From NCBI RefSeq assembly GCF_019749295.1, contig NZ_JACWFG010000001.1, positions 84,604-148,603 on the forward strand: a stretch of DNA of 64,000 nucleotides, written 5' to 3'. Every line of letters begins with the position of its first letter. Position 1 is the first letter of the stretch. Below the pieces are notes generated by a model. It was not told the DNA's origin. It saw nothing but the letters and a program-made list of their open reading frames with translations, and made no database searches. This DNA comes from Neobacillus niacini. GTDB lineage: Bacteria > Bacillota > Bacilli > Bacillales > Cytobacillaceae. Shown here one piece after another: positions 17,338-24,763 of this stretch. A program made the position numbers and the translations under genes.

Positions 17338-18811
17338 TATACCCCAGCTCCTTCAAATAGCTGTACATCTTCTTTTCAATTTCATTACGTTCTTCTTCCA
17401 AATTTCGAAGTTCGTTTAATGCTGCAGCTACATCAATTTGCTCTTCCTCTTCAGTTGTATCAATATAACGAGCAATATTAAGGTTATATTCATTTTCTTT
17501 AATTTCATCTAAGGTAACAGGACGACAGTACCTTTCAACTTCTTCCCATTTATCATAAGCTGAAACAATTTTTTCAATATCCTGGTCACGAAGAGTATTT
17601 TGGTTTTTACCTTCTTGATAATCTTCTGCACCGTTAAGAAAGAAAACTTTTCCTTTTTTGTTTTCTTTTTTATTTCTATTAAGAATTAATATACATGCTG
17701 GGATTCCGGTACCATAAAATAGGTTTGAGGGTAAACCGATAACTCCTTCAATTAAATCCTCTTCTAGCAATCCTTGTCGAATACTCCCTTCTGCCCCACC
17801 TCGGAATAATACCCCGTGCGGCATGACTACACCGGCTTTACCTTCATGGTTAAGAGTAGCAACCATATGTTGAACAAATGCAAAATCACCTTTATCCTTT
17901 GGTGGAATTCCAAAACGAAAACGACCATATTCATCACTCTCCGCCTCTTCTCTTCCCCAATTACTTAAACTGAACGGAGGATTTGCAATTACACGATCAT
18001 AGAGGATTAGCTCCCCGCCTTCTAATAATTTAGGCTCACGTATTGTATCGCCCTTTTCTATTCGGTGGTCACTTAATCCATGCAGTAAAAGATTCATTTT
18101 ACAAATAGCCCATGTATTTAGGTTACGTTCTTGTCCATGTAGTGTTAAATTACGAGGGTTTCCGCCTTGTGATTTTATGTAGTCAACTGACTGTATAAGC
18201 ATACCTCCAGAACCAACAGTAGGGTCGCACACCCGCATTCCTTCTTCTGGTTTAATGAGCTTTACAATCAATTCAACCACTTTGCTAGGTGTGTAGAACT
18301 CTCCGCCTTTTTTCCCAGCGTCATCGGCAAATTGTTTGATTAAATACTCGTACGCACGACCTAGCATGTCCGGTTCGGATAAATTAGCATTGCTTAGATC
18401 AATTGAAGAAAAATGACCTATTAGTTGCAGTAATAAACGGTCTGGCAGTTTCTCTTTATCATTAAAATCTATCGTGCCAAGTACGCCTTGTAATGAGGCG
18501 TTATCCTCTTCGAGAGCCTCAAATGCTTTATTAATGGTGTCGCCTATGTCTTGTGTTTGTGACTGAATATGAGACCATCTCGCCCGTTCTGGAACGAAGA
18601 ATTGATGTTCGTCATGATCGTACCAGCCGTAATCGTCCCCTTCTTCCTCTTCAATTCTTTTAGCAGTCTCAACAAATACGTCATTCAAGCGTTTTAAAAA
18701 TAATAGACCAAATATGTAATTTTTATAATCAGATGAATCAATGGAACCTCTAAGTATGTTTGCTGATTCCCATAAATGGGATTCAAGCTGCTGCTGTGTA
18801 AGCTGTGCCAT
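17330..18811 (-). CDS. hsdM: Type I restriction adenine methyltransferase subunit M
   Basis: A 493-residue N6-adenine methyltransferase. The N-terminal helical HsdM domain spans about 1-140. The SAM-binding motif is DPTVGSGG (196-203) with FYTPSKVVELIVKLI before it, and the catalytic motif is NPPF (277-280), all intact. With HsdS it forms the modification enzyme that protects host DNA. The chosen ATG follows AAGGAGATTGTAT; an upstream start two codons earlier is too close to that site. It is the first gene of the hsdM-S-R operon. A TGGTATAGT extended -10-like box lies about 60 bases upstream. Confidence 0.96.
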   Translation of the reverse strand: MAQLTQQQLESHLWESANILRGSIDSSDYKNYIFGLLFLKRLNDVFVETAKRIEEEEGDDYGWYDHDEHQFFVPERARWSHIQSQTQDIGDTINKAFEALEEDNASLQGVLGTIDFNDKEKLPDRLLLQLIGHFSSIDLSNANLSEPDMLGRAYEYLIKQFADDAGKKGGEFYTPSKVVELIVKLIKPEEGMRVCDPTVGSGGMLIQSVDYIKSQGGNPRNLTLHGQERNLNTWAICKMNLLLHGLSDHRIEKGDTIREPKLLEGGELILYDRVIANPPFSLSNWGREEAESDEYGRFRFGIPPKDKGDFAFVQHMVATLNHEGKAGVVMPHGVLFRGGAEGSIRQGLLEEDLIEGVIGLPSNLFYGTGIPACILILNRNKKENKKGKVFFLNGAEDYQEGKNQNTLRDQDIEKIVSAYDKWEEVERYCRPVTLDEIKENEYNLNIARYIDTTEEEEQIDVAAALNELRNLEEERNEIEKKMYSYLKELGYSE

Positions 18812-18968
18812 ATACAATCTCCTTTTTCCTATTACCGTTATATGTAAATTAGTCCATCTTTACTATACCAAATAAAGATGATACATGACTATTATGTTAT
18901 CTAGCTTTCCAAAAAAAACTATGACCTAAACTCTTTGCATACCTTCAATGATGAAAGGTTACTACTGT

Positions 18969-19081
18969 TAGTTCTTTTAAAAGAACTTATTATCCAAGTG
19001 TCATAACCTTTAAGTATTGACACTGTTTTTCGAAGATAGTAATATCAATAGCAAGAACAGTGTCATAACTTAGTGTCATAA
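18969..19081 (+). promoter_or_regulatory. Resolvase promoter and probable res/operator sites
   Basis: TTGACA (19017-19022) and TAATAT (19040-19045) are 17 bases apart ahead of the resolvase gene. AGTGTCATAA occurs at 18997, 19059 and 19072, with the inverted TTGACACT overlapping the -35 box. A palindrome GTTCTTTTAAAAGAAC lies at 18969-18984. Repeated sites overlapping a resolvase promoter fit the usual design in which the recombinase binds its res site and represses itself. Confidence 0.65.
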
Positions 19082-19098
19082 AAAAAGGAGAAATCAAC

Positions 19099-19659
19099 AT
19101 GAAATATGGGTATGCACGAGTAAGTACTTTACATCAAGATTTAGAAACACAGCTACAAGCATTAGAAAAGGAATGCTGCGACAAAATTTTTTCAGAAAAG
19201 TTCACAGGTACAAAAAAAGATCGACCTAAGTTTCAGGAGGTTCTTTCACTATTAAAAACTGGTGATACTCTCGTCGTGACAAAATTAGACCGTTTTGCCC
19301 GTTCAGCTATTGACGCTATTCAAATTATTAGGAAATTATTCGAACAGGGTATTAAAGTTCATGTATTGAATATGGGTCTAGTCGAGAATACCCCAACGGG
19401 CAAATTGATTTTGACTATTATGAGTGGTTTTGCAGAATTTGAAAGGGATATGATAGTAGAACGAACCCAAGAAGGTAAAGCAATAGCTAAGCAAAATCCC
19501 GACTTCAGAGAAGGCAGACCAAATAAGTTTGGCAAGAAACAGATTGAACATGGACTACAACTCCTTGAAACAAAATCATATAAACAAGTAGAGGAAATAA
19601 CCGGAATAAGTAAAAGTACTCTCATTAGAGCGAAGAAACGCATTAAAGAAAAGGAATGA
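19099..19659 (+). CDS. Serine recombinase (Tn3-type resolvase)
   Basis: A 186-residue small serine recombinase. Catalytic Ser9 lies in YARVST; other active-site segments include LDRFARS (about 65-71) and the [17 protein letters not shown] region at the start of the long E helix. A short C-terminal helix-turn-helix (about 150-182, [20 protein letters not shown]) binds DNA. Full length for the family and apparently intact. No transposase accompanies it. It reads away from hsdM, and repeated sites in the shared gap look like its res. It could resolve multimers of an excised island or be left from a transposon. Confidence 0.93.
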   Translation: MKYGYARVSTLHQDLETQLQALEKECCDKIFSEKFTGTKKDRPKFQEVLSLLKTGDTLVVTKLDRFARSAIDAIQIIRKLFEQGIKVHVLNMGLVENTPTGKLILTIMSGFAEFERDMIVERTQEGKAIAKQNPDFREGRPNKFGKKQIEHGLQLLETKSYKQVEEITGISKSTLIRAKKRIKEKE

Positions 19660-19761
19660 ATGCTGTCTAACTAGGAATTGCATTAGTGTAATTATCCTGG
19701 CACAGACTAGTTCCCCCCCCTACCTTTGTAACACTATTAGGTGTATTTTATAATTTGGACG

Positions 19762-19973
19762 TGACTTAATTGCAAATAGAACGGCAGAAGGGCATGAGAG
19801 AGCCAAAGCACAGAGGAAACATGTGGGACGTATTGAGAAGGCTGAAAAGGAAGTTAGGAAAGTATAAAGCTATATACCGAAACGGTTTGAGTGTTAATGA
19901 TATTGATAAAATGACGGGAGCTCCCCAGCCTACAATTTATGCAAAAGCTAAAGAGCAAGGATTTAGTCGATAA
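19762..19973 (+). pseudogene. Decayed C-terminus of a second serine resolvase
   Basis: One frame (from 19771) reads ANRTAEGHERAKAQRKHVGR, the resolvase region after the E helix; another frame continues with NGLSVNDIDKMTGAPQPTIY, the resolvase helix-turn-helix. A frameshift between them near 19855 and the missing catalytic N-terminus show a dead fragment. A similar fragment lies at 23891-24064. An open 67-codon frame crosses it but is not likely a real gene. The rest of the gap 19660-20036 has a C9 tract near 19714 and no gene. Confidence 0.75.
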
Positions 19974-20011
19974 GAAACAAAGGGAGAATAATTAATTTTA
20001 TTAACCAATAC

Positions 20012-20033
20012 AAAAGGACCATAAAGGTCCTTT
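20012..20033. terminator. Terminator after the zinc-ribbon/HEPN-motif gene
   Basis: AAAAGGACC and GGTCCTTTT form a perfect stem with an ATAAA loop, three bases past the stop of the minus-strand gene. Symmetric, so it may work both ways. Confidence 0.8.
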
Positions 20034-20036
20034 TGC

Positions 20037-21440
20037 TTATTTTTTTCTATTATTTTGACGAGCCTTTTTTGATATTTTCTTTTTATTTTTCTTTAAAGAA
20101 CGTTTTTTGTTTTTAGGTGTATTATTGTAAAGATTTTTTTCTATAGACGAAGGAAAATAATCTTCTAAAGTTCTTGGTATAATACCTTGTTTGACATACA
20201 TAAACTTACGGGTTTGATAAACAATCTCTGCAAGTCCAATACACGACCTCATTAACTGAAAACATTCAAGCACAAACTCTGTTAAATTTAAACTTTCTGA
20301 TGTACCCTTTGTTTGATCACCAGAAGGATAATAAGTTAACTCTTGAGAAATAACATCATAAGTATAACTTCTATGCCCTATCGCATTTCGCAGTCTATTA
20401 TCGACTTTGGAGACAAAAATTTTATCAAAGTTTTCTTCACCAGTAATAAATTCTAACTTTCTCCCTTTGTTACGCATTTTAATAAAATCTTCAATATTTA
20501 GAATATCTTTTATAACATTCTCTTTCATTTTTTTGTAATCCGCACGGTGACTTAAATTATTGTATGCAACCATTAAATTTAATATATCGCCTATGTCTTC
20601 AAAGGTATCTATGTAAAAATCCTTAATATCTTCAAAATCAACGGTTGTTAATCCTAAATTCTTGATTGATTTTTCTTTGTCATTTTTTTCTTCATAAAAA
20701 TCTAATCCATAAACAGGAATAAACATGTGGAATTTATCTATAAACTTATTAATTATAGCGAATAGTTTATGTTCATAATAATCTAATTGATTTTCAAAGT
20801 GTTGAGCCAATAAAAATAATTGATTTTTTTCATTTATATTTCCTAACTCTTTAAAAATATGGGAAGTAATTCCTTTAAAGTAATTACTAGCAAAAGTATT
20901 AGTGAACATTGAATTTAAGAAATGGACTGCTCTTAATAATTCTAGCTCGTTATCTGCAGGGAATTGTGTTTTATCTATTAATTTATGAATTTCTTTAGGT
21001 AAGTATGTATGATTACCATTAAACCATAATTCATTTATTCGCTTTACAGTAGGCCATTCATATTCAATTTTATGTAAAAAGCGAATGGTTCTTTCTTTAA
21101 ATTTTTCAATATTTTCTCCCATAGAGAAGACACCATTTTTGAAAAAGGGAGAGAACAAAGTATCTATATCTCCGGTATATGGACGCATTTTTTCAGTTAA
21201 AAGCTCTCCAGATACTTCAATTAAATAATCAGGTTTTCCAATTTCTTCTAAAGGAGTTACATTTTTTAATTTAATTGAATATCCTACATTTGGTTGGTCT
21301 AAATAGACGTTGCCGAATATTGAAATATTACATTTACCACATTTAATTCTAACAGGATAATTTTCTAACCAACCAAGTTGAACCTTTATACGAGTAATGC
21401 TATCGCAAACATTACATTGAAAATCATTTGTAATTACCAT
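20037..21440 (-). CDS. Zinc-ribbon protein with HEPN-type RNxxxH motif, unknown function
   Basis: A 467-residue protein of unknown family. The N-terminus has a probable zinc ribbon: Cys9-x2-Cys12 and Cys34-x2-Cys37. The middle is strongly helical. Near the C-terminus RLRNAIGHRSYTYD contains R351-N-x3-H356, the HEPN RNase pattern (RNxxxH). The last 25 residues are Lys-rich. HEPN motifs are common in abortive-infection proteins and toxins, and the gene sits in island cargo near a restriction system; anti-phage function is an inference, and one short motif is weak proof. The chosen ATG has AAGG eight bases upstream. Its base composition looks more AT-rich than the hsd genes. Confidence 0.6.
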   Translation of the reverse strand: MVITNDFQCNVCDSITRIKVQLGWLENYPVRIKCGKCNISIFGNVYLDQPNVGYSIKLKNVTPLEEIGKPDYLIEVSGELLTEKMRPYTGDIDTLFSPFFKNGVFSMGENIEKFKERTIRFLHKIEYEWPTVKRINELWFNGNHTYLPKEIHKLIDKTQFPADNELELLRAVHFLNSMFTNTFASNYFKGITSHIFKELGNINEKNQLFLLAQHFENQLDYYEHKLFAIINKFIDKFHMFIPVYGLDFYEEKNDKEKSIKNLGLTTVDFEDIKDFYIDTFEDIGDILNLMVAYNNLSHRADYKKMKENVIKDILNIEDFIKMRNKGRKLEFITGEENFDKIFVSKVDNRLRNAIGHRSYTYDVISQELTYYPSGDQTKGTSESLNLTEFVLECFQLMRSCIGLAEIVYQTRKFMYVKQGIIPRTLEDYFPSSIEKNLYNNTPKNKKRSLKKNKKKISKKARQNNRKK

Positions 21441-21559
21441 TAGACTCATCCTTATAAACAAGAAATTTCTTCATACTGCGTTTTATTATAATAATACAGT
21501 AAACATAATTCTCTATCTGTACTCAATAAAATAAACTTATCTTTTTATTATACAAAATA

Positions 21560-21582
21560 ATAAAGGACCCATTAGGTCCTGT
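21560..21582 (-). terminator. Terminator after the DUF218 gene
   Basis: On the minus strand AGGACC-TAAT-GGGTCCT is followed by TTATTATTTTG. It lies about 115 bases past the DUF218 stop. The gap 21441-21697 holds nothing else that I can see. Confidence 0.65.
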
Positions 21583-21697
21583 AACTCTTATTCGACAAAA
21601 GCTACCCGTTTGTTTAAGTGAGATATTTAACAAACCCTCCTTTGTAATTTAAATCCATTATTTTTTAACAGCTTAACGGAAAAGATTCGGGTAATGA

Positions 21698-22252
21698 TTA
21701 TTTCACCCAGTTAGGGATATGGGGACCAAAGTATTTACCGATTTTCTCAACTTCTGTCATTATGCGTTTTATCCTGTCTTCAGTTAAAAACCAGTTCTCC
21801 TTAGTTATTTCAGTCCTGTCAATTATAGGCGAAACAAAGAATTCAGTTTCTTTTGGAAACACCGTTTGATAAGTCAATAATGCTCTTCGAGAGTGATATG
21901 CTTTACAGACCATTATGACTTTTTTAGGGTATATCCCGTTTCTGAGAAGAACTTCCAACGAGAAACTAGCGTTTTCAAAAGTATTCTGTGCCGTATCTTC
22001 CTTTAAAATGGCTCCTTCAGGAACTCCGTTAGTAATGCCAACATTTCTTAAGAATTCCCATTCTGTGGATTCTAAACTTGGGTTAACTCCCCCAGATGGT
22101 AGTATGTATGGTGCTAGTCCCTGTTGATATAATAAAGCAGCTTTTTCCATTAGTTGAGGCTGACTCGCACCAGGAATTAAAATGACATCTGATTGAGCCA
22201 TTGCAGTTTCAACAAAAATAAACTCAGTAATACAATCGAATGGATACAGCAT
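21698..22252 (-). CDS. DUF218 (YdcF-like) protein
   Basis: A 184-residue soluble DUF218 protein. The conserved start DVILIPGASQPQLMEKAALLYQQG (about 20-43) is followed by ILPSGG, EDTAQNTFENA and VIMVCKAYHSRRA, all typical. Unlike the SanA/ElyC branch it has no membrane anchor, so it should be cytoplasmic like YdcF, whose nucleotide-type ligand (SAM in E. coli YdcF) is known but whose function is not. The ATG follows GGGAG. It stands alone between a terminator and a pseudogene, within cargo of the island. Confidence 0.82.
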   Translation of the reverse strand: MLYPFDCITEFIFVETAMAQSDVILIPGASQPQLMEKAALLYQQGLAPYILPSGGVNPSLESTEWEFLRNVGITNGVPEGAILKEDTAQNTFENASFSLEVLLRNGIYPKKVIMVCKAYHSRRALLTYQTVFPKETEFFVSPIIDRTEITKENWFLTEDRIKRIMTEVEKIGKYFGPHIPNWVK

Positions 22253-22382
22253 TTTTTATTCTCCCTTTTCAAACAAAAATAGTATTCAAACATTCTTCTA
22301 CAATTCTTCCGTAATTCTTTCTTGAGCTAACCTGCACCTATAGTTTAAGTAGATTCCTTCACAATCATATATGTATATCTAA

Positions 22383-22639
22383 TAAAAGGACGGTATCATT
22401 GCGATTCTATCCTTAACAATACATTTACATTTTTACTTCCATTCGACAATTAACGGTACCCGGAGGAACCCGGCTTTAGTTGTGTTCCTATACTTAACCC
22501 GGCATTTAATCGGCTCAATATAGATGAATTTATCATCCTCTGAAACAACTTTCTGCTGCAGGTATAGGTTCTTTTTTTCTTCGAGTGGCATAAACCCTAT
22601 GATCCCAGCTGGTCTGCCACAAGTCCTGGAATTTTTCAT
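22383..22639 (-). pseudogene. C-terminal fragment of an ATP-dependent DNA ligase with its terminator
   Basis: The readable part (GRPAGIIGFMPLEEKK then SEDDKFIYIEP and TKAGFLRVP) aligns along its length with the last 60 residues of the intact ligase at 24.8 kb. A degraded copy of that gene's terminator follows at about 22384-22410 (AAAAGGACGG...CTATCCTT). The adenylation domain is missing. This is the remains of a second ligase gene replaced or deleted on its N-terminal side. The rest of 22253-22697 has no gene that I can see. Confidence 0.82.
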
Positions 22640-22697
22640 TGGGTTTTACTAAAGCTATATTTTATCCATAGTTAACGGTAAGGGTTACATTATTTAG

Positions 22698-23423
22698 TTA
22701 TAGTTCATATCCATGTTTTAATCTATGCTCTTTTAAAAATACAGAAGACGGTTTGTCGCATATAGGCTTTGTAAAAGTAATGTTTGTTGAAATACCTTGA
22801 CTTCCAAAATCAAAGGTAGGTGAATACAGCACCTCATAGTCATCATTTAAACTAATATAACCGTATTCAAAAAGACCATCGTGCAATTTACAAAGTAGTA
22901 TGCTGTTTGACGGATTTATCCTTTCATCTGCAGATGACGCTGACCACGTTTTAATATGACTTGTAATTAGTAACTTAGGGTTGTTAATATCACACATTGC
23001 ACATTTGCAATTATAGTTTTGTAGTAAGGTTTTACGCAATTTATACTGCCCTTGCCGTGCTTTTATTGTGCGTAATACATCTTTACCATCATTCTCAGTA
23101 AACTTAATATTAGCGGTGATCTCCCTTTCAACACTATTTGCTAAGTGAAATTCTTCTAATTCTTCAACGTTTACATTTAATAAACTATCTTTAATCTTTT
23201 TCAAAGTTAACGTAGGATATTTCGCTTTACTATTGCCGTCAAACCCATAAAAATGAATAACTGACCACGCTTGCCATCCATCTTCTTCATTAAGTTCGTC
23301 AATTAAACCCTCAATCTTACGATTACTAATACCTTCTTTTAAGAAGTAGAATAAAACTCGTGCTCGTACGTCAATAGGTAAACCTTTTACAAAGTTAATT
23401 CTTCGCTGGTCTAATTTAGCCAT
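22698..23423 (-). CDS. HNH endonuclease (HNH_2 type)
   Basis: A 241-residue protein with a C-terminal HNH_2-type nuclease: CKCAMCDI (zinc Cys pair, about 142-149), SHIKTW, then NPSNSILLCKLHDGLFEYGYISL, the usual His/Asn/His run. The N-terminal half (about 1-115) is helical and charged and may recognise DNA. Such proteins occur as stand-alone restriction enzymes, often for modified DNA. It begins 20 bases after a small Cys/His-rich gene, so the two form an operon. No methylase is next to it, which fits a modification-dependent enzyme or protection by its partner; this is an inference. Confidence 0.82.
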   Translation of the reverse strand: MAKLDQRRINFVKGLPIDVRARVLFYFLKEGISNRKIEGLIDELNEEDGWQAWSVIHFYGFDGNSKAKYPTLTLKKIKDSLLNVNVEELEEFHLANSVEREITANIKFTENDGKDVLRTIKARQGQYKLRKTLLQNYNCKCAMCDINNPKLLITSHIKTWSASSADERINPSNSILLCKLHDGLFEYGYISLNDDYEVLYSPTFDFGSQGISTNITFTKPICDKPSSVFLKEHRLKHGYEL

Positions 23424-23443
23424 TAAAACATCCCCTATTACTT

Positions 23444-23716
23444 TTATTTATTTCTGCAAGCGGTACACTCACGCCAACTGTTAGGCTTACTTAATTCATC
23501 AGCTACCGCCAATAAATCGGTTAGATTTTCGGAACAATATTTAGGATACCGTGTGGTGTAAGTACCTTTACGTGTTGGTACGTTTAAATGCCAACAATCA
23601 ACCGTATGTAGTACATTACCCGTTTTACCGCCCGCCCTATTAAATACATAGCCGTTTTTATAGTTACTGCACCATTCCTCATATTCACGTTCTTTATTTT
23701 CAAACTTTACAACCAC
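23444..23716 (-). CDS. Small Cys/His-rich partner of the HNH nuclease
   Basis: A 90-residue protein with a compact pattern of possible zinc ligands: EEWCSN (Cys16), HTVDCWH (about 37-43), YCSEN, and a terminal CTACRNK. The GTG start is supported by GAGGTGATATT just before it. It lies 20 bases upstream of the HNH nuclease gene on the same strand. I do not recognise a named family. A DNA-binding or specificity module for the nuclease would fit, but only position argues for it. Confidence 0.62.
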   Translation of the reverse strand: MVVKFENKEREYEEWCSNYKNGYVFNRAGGKTGNVLHTVDCWHLNVPTRKGTYTTRYPKYCSENLTDLLAVADELSKPNSWRECTACRNK

Positions 23717-23744
23717 AATATCACCTCATTTTTACAAATATTTA

Positions 23745-23890
23745 TTAGTTTTCGTTCACTAGCCACGTTCTGTTTCGGTGTAGCATACGACAATTAGTAC
23801 ATACAAGGATCATATCCTCAACCTTAGTAGCGTCATTTTCAACCATTTTCGAAAATAGGTTTCGTATGATGACCACCTATTTCACTGTTA
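23745..23890 (-). pseudogene. Fragment of another HNH endonuclease C-terminus
   Basis: On the minus strand one frame reads GGHHTKPIFENG and, after a frameshift, another reads KVEDMILVCTNCRMLHRNRT to a stop at 23745. Together these are the HH...P...E and KVEDLxxLCxNCHxxxHR parts of a classical HNH domain, different from the intact nuclease next door. The N-terminal part is absent. Confidence 0.72.
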
Positions 23891-24064
23891 TGGTCAAGGA
23901 AAGCTAAGAGAAACCCCATGGTGAAAGGCTGAAAAGGGAGTTAAAAAGACTTTAAAACTCTATGCTAAAAGGGAATCAAACGGATTGAGCGTAAGTGATA
24001 TTGTTAAAATGTAGGCGTTCCCCGTTCTACAATTTACGTAAAAGCTAAAGAGCAAGGGTTATAA
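23891..24064 (+). pseudogene. Second decayed serine-resolvase C-terminus
   Basis: One frame reads TLKLYAKRESNGLSVSDIVKM and, after a one-base shift, the next reads GVPRSTIYVKAKEQGL then stop at 24064. This is the resolvase helix-turn-helix. It resembles the fragment at 19.8-20.0 kb in sequence and orientation. The catalytic domain is missing. It abuts the HNH fragment, so a deletion or insertion joined the two. Confidence 0.75.
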
Positions 24065-24098
24065 TCTAGTAGGAAAAATAAGTATTAATATCATTTCT

Positions 24099-24126
24099 GA
24101 AGAGCTTGGATACCTTACCAAGCTCT
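24099..24126 (-). terminator. Hairpin after the 171-residue membrane protein gene
   Basis: AGAGCTTGG and CCAAGCTCT pair around a short loop, about 20 bases past the stop. The U tract is poor, so termination may be partial. Confidence 0.5.
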
Positions 24127-24146
24127 TTAAGATTAATCTAAACTTA

Positions 24147-24662
24147 CTAATACTTTTTACGGATCCATGCTAAGGACCATGTTATTAATCCGTTGTTCTC
24201 ATGATAATTTTCAATTTCTATTTCTCTAATATTTTCTTCATTTATTTTCAACTTCGGCTTAAGATACTGCCCTCCATTAAGGTTGCCAATTAGTACGTTT
24301 TGTGGTTTTACTTCCAAAATCATTAAAGTGTCTGGTGCCAAATCCTTTATCCCTTCTATGTCCGTACTTAATAGGATTTTATTATCACTTGGTATTCCGG
24401 TTCCTCTTGAATAATAAACAGGAGGATTTTCACTTAATATTTTTACAATTTTCTTCTCTACTTCTTTATCTATCTTTTCATTCATCATTACTTTAATCAT
24501 AAAGTACAATGCTCCAATTAGTACTGCTGCAACTATAGCTAGAACTATACTTAATTGTGATAATGTTTGCCCCATAAAGTGTCTTGCATATTCATCTGTC
24601 ATATTTATGGATTGTTCTAATATCTCAATTTTCTTTTCAAATTCGCTTAATTTTTCATTCAT
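24147..24662 (-). CDS. Membrane-anchored protein of unknown function
   Basis: A 171-residue protein with one membrane segment (about 34-56, LSIVLAIVAAVLIGALYFM), a short coiled-coil-like N-terminus before it, and a soluble C-terminal part (about 70-171) that looks beta-rich. No family recognised. The ATG follows GGGAGGAAATACAT. It has its own hairpin downstream and lies between the resolvase fragment and the ligase gene. Island membrane proteins of this size are sometimes defence effectors or immunity proteins, but nothing in the sequence proves that. Confidence 0.65.
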   Translation of the reverse strand: MNEKLSEFEKKIEILEQSINMTDEYARHFMGQTLSQLSIVLAIVAAVLIGALYFMIKVMMNEKIDKEVEKKIVKILSENPPVYYSRGTGIPSDNKILLSTDIEGIKDLAPDTLMILEVKPQNVLIGNLNGGQYLKPKLKINEENIREIEIENYHENNGLITWSLAWIRKKY

Positions 24663-24716
24663 ATGTATTTCCTCCCTTTTTACAAAATATTGATTCTACA
24701 AGAACTTACAAAAAAA

Positions 24717-24748
24717 TAAAAGGATGAACAATTACGATTCCATCCTTT
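24717..24748 (-). terminator. Terminator after the DNA ligase gene
   Basis: On the minus strand AAAGGATG...CATCCTTTT then ATTTTTTTG, 16 bases past the ligase stop. A decayed copy follows the ligase fragment at 22.4 kb. Confidence 0.75.
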
Positions 24749-24763
24749 AAATTTCTCCTTATT

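Noticed and set aside
16126..18811. Phase-variable hsdS by inversion
   Set aside because: Only one hsdS is present, without inverted partial copies; the nearby recombinase is a resolvase with its own sites, not an invertase acting on hsdS.
19770..19973. Real 67-residue helix-turn-helix protein
   Set aside because: The first half of the frame is a shifted reading of a resolvase region whose correct frame is visible beside it, so this is a fragment.
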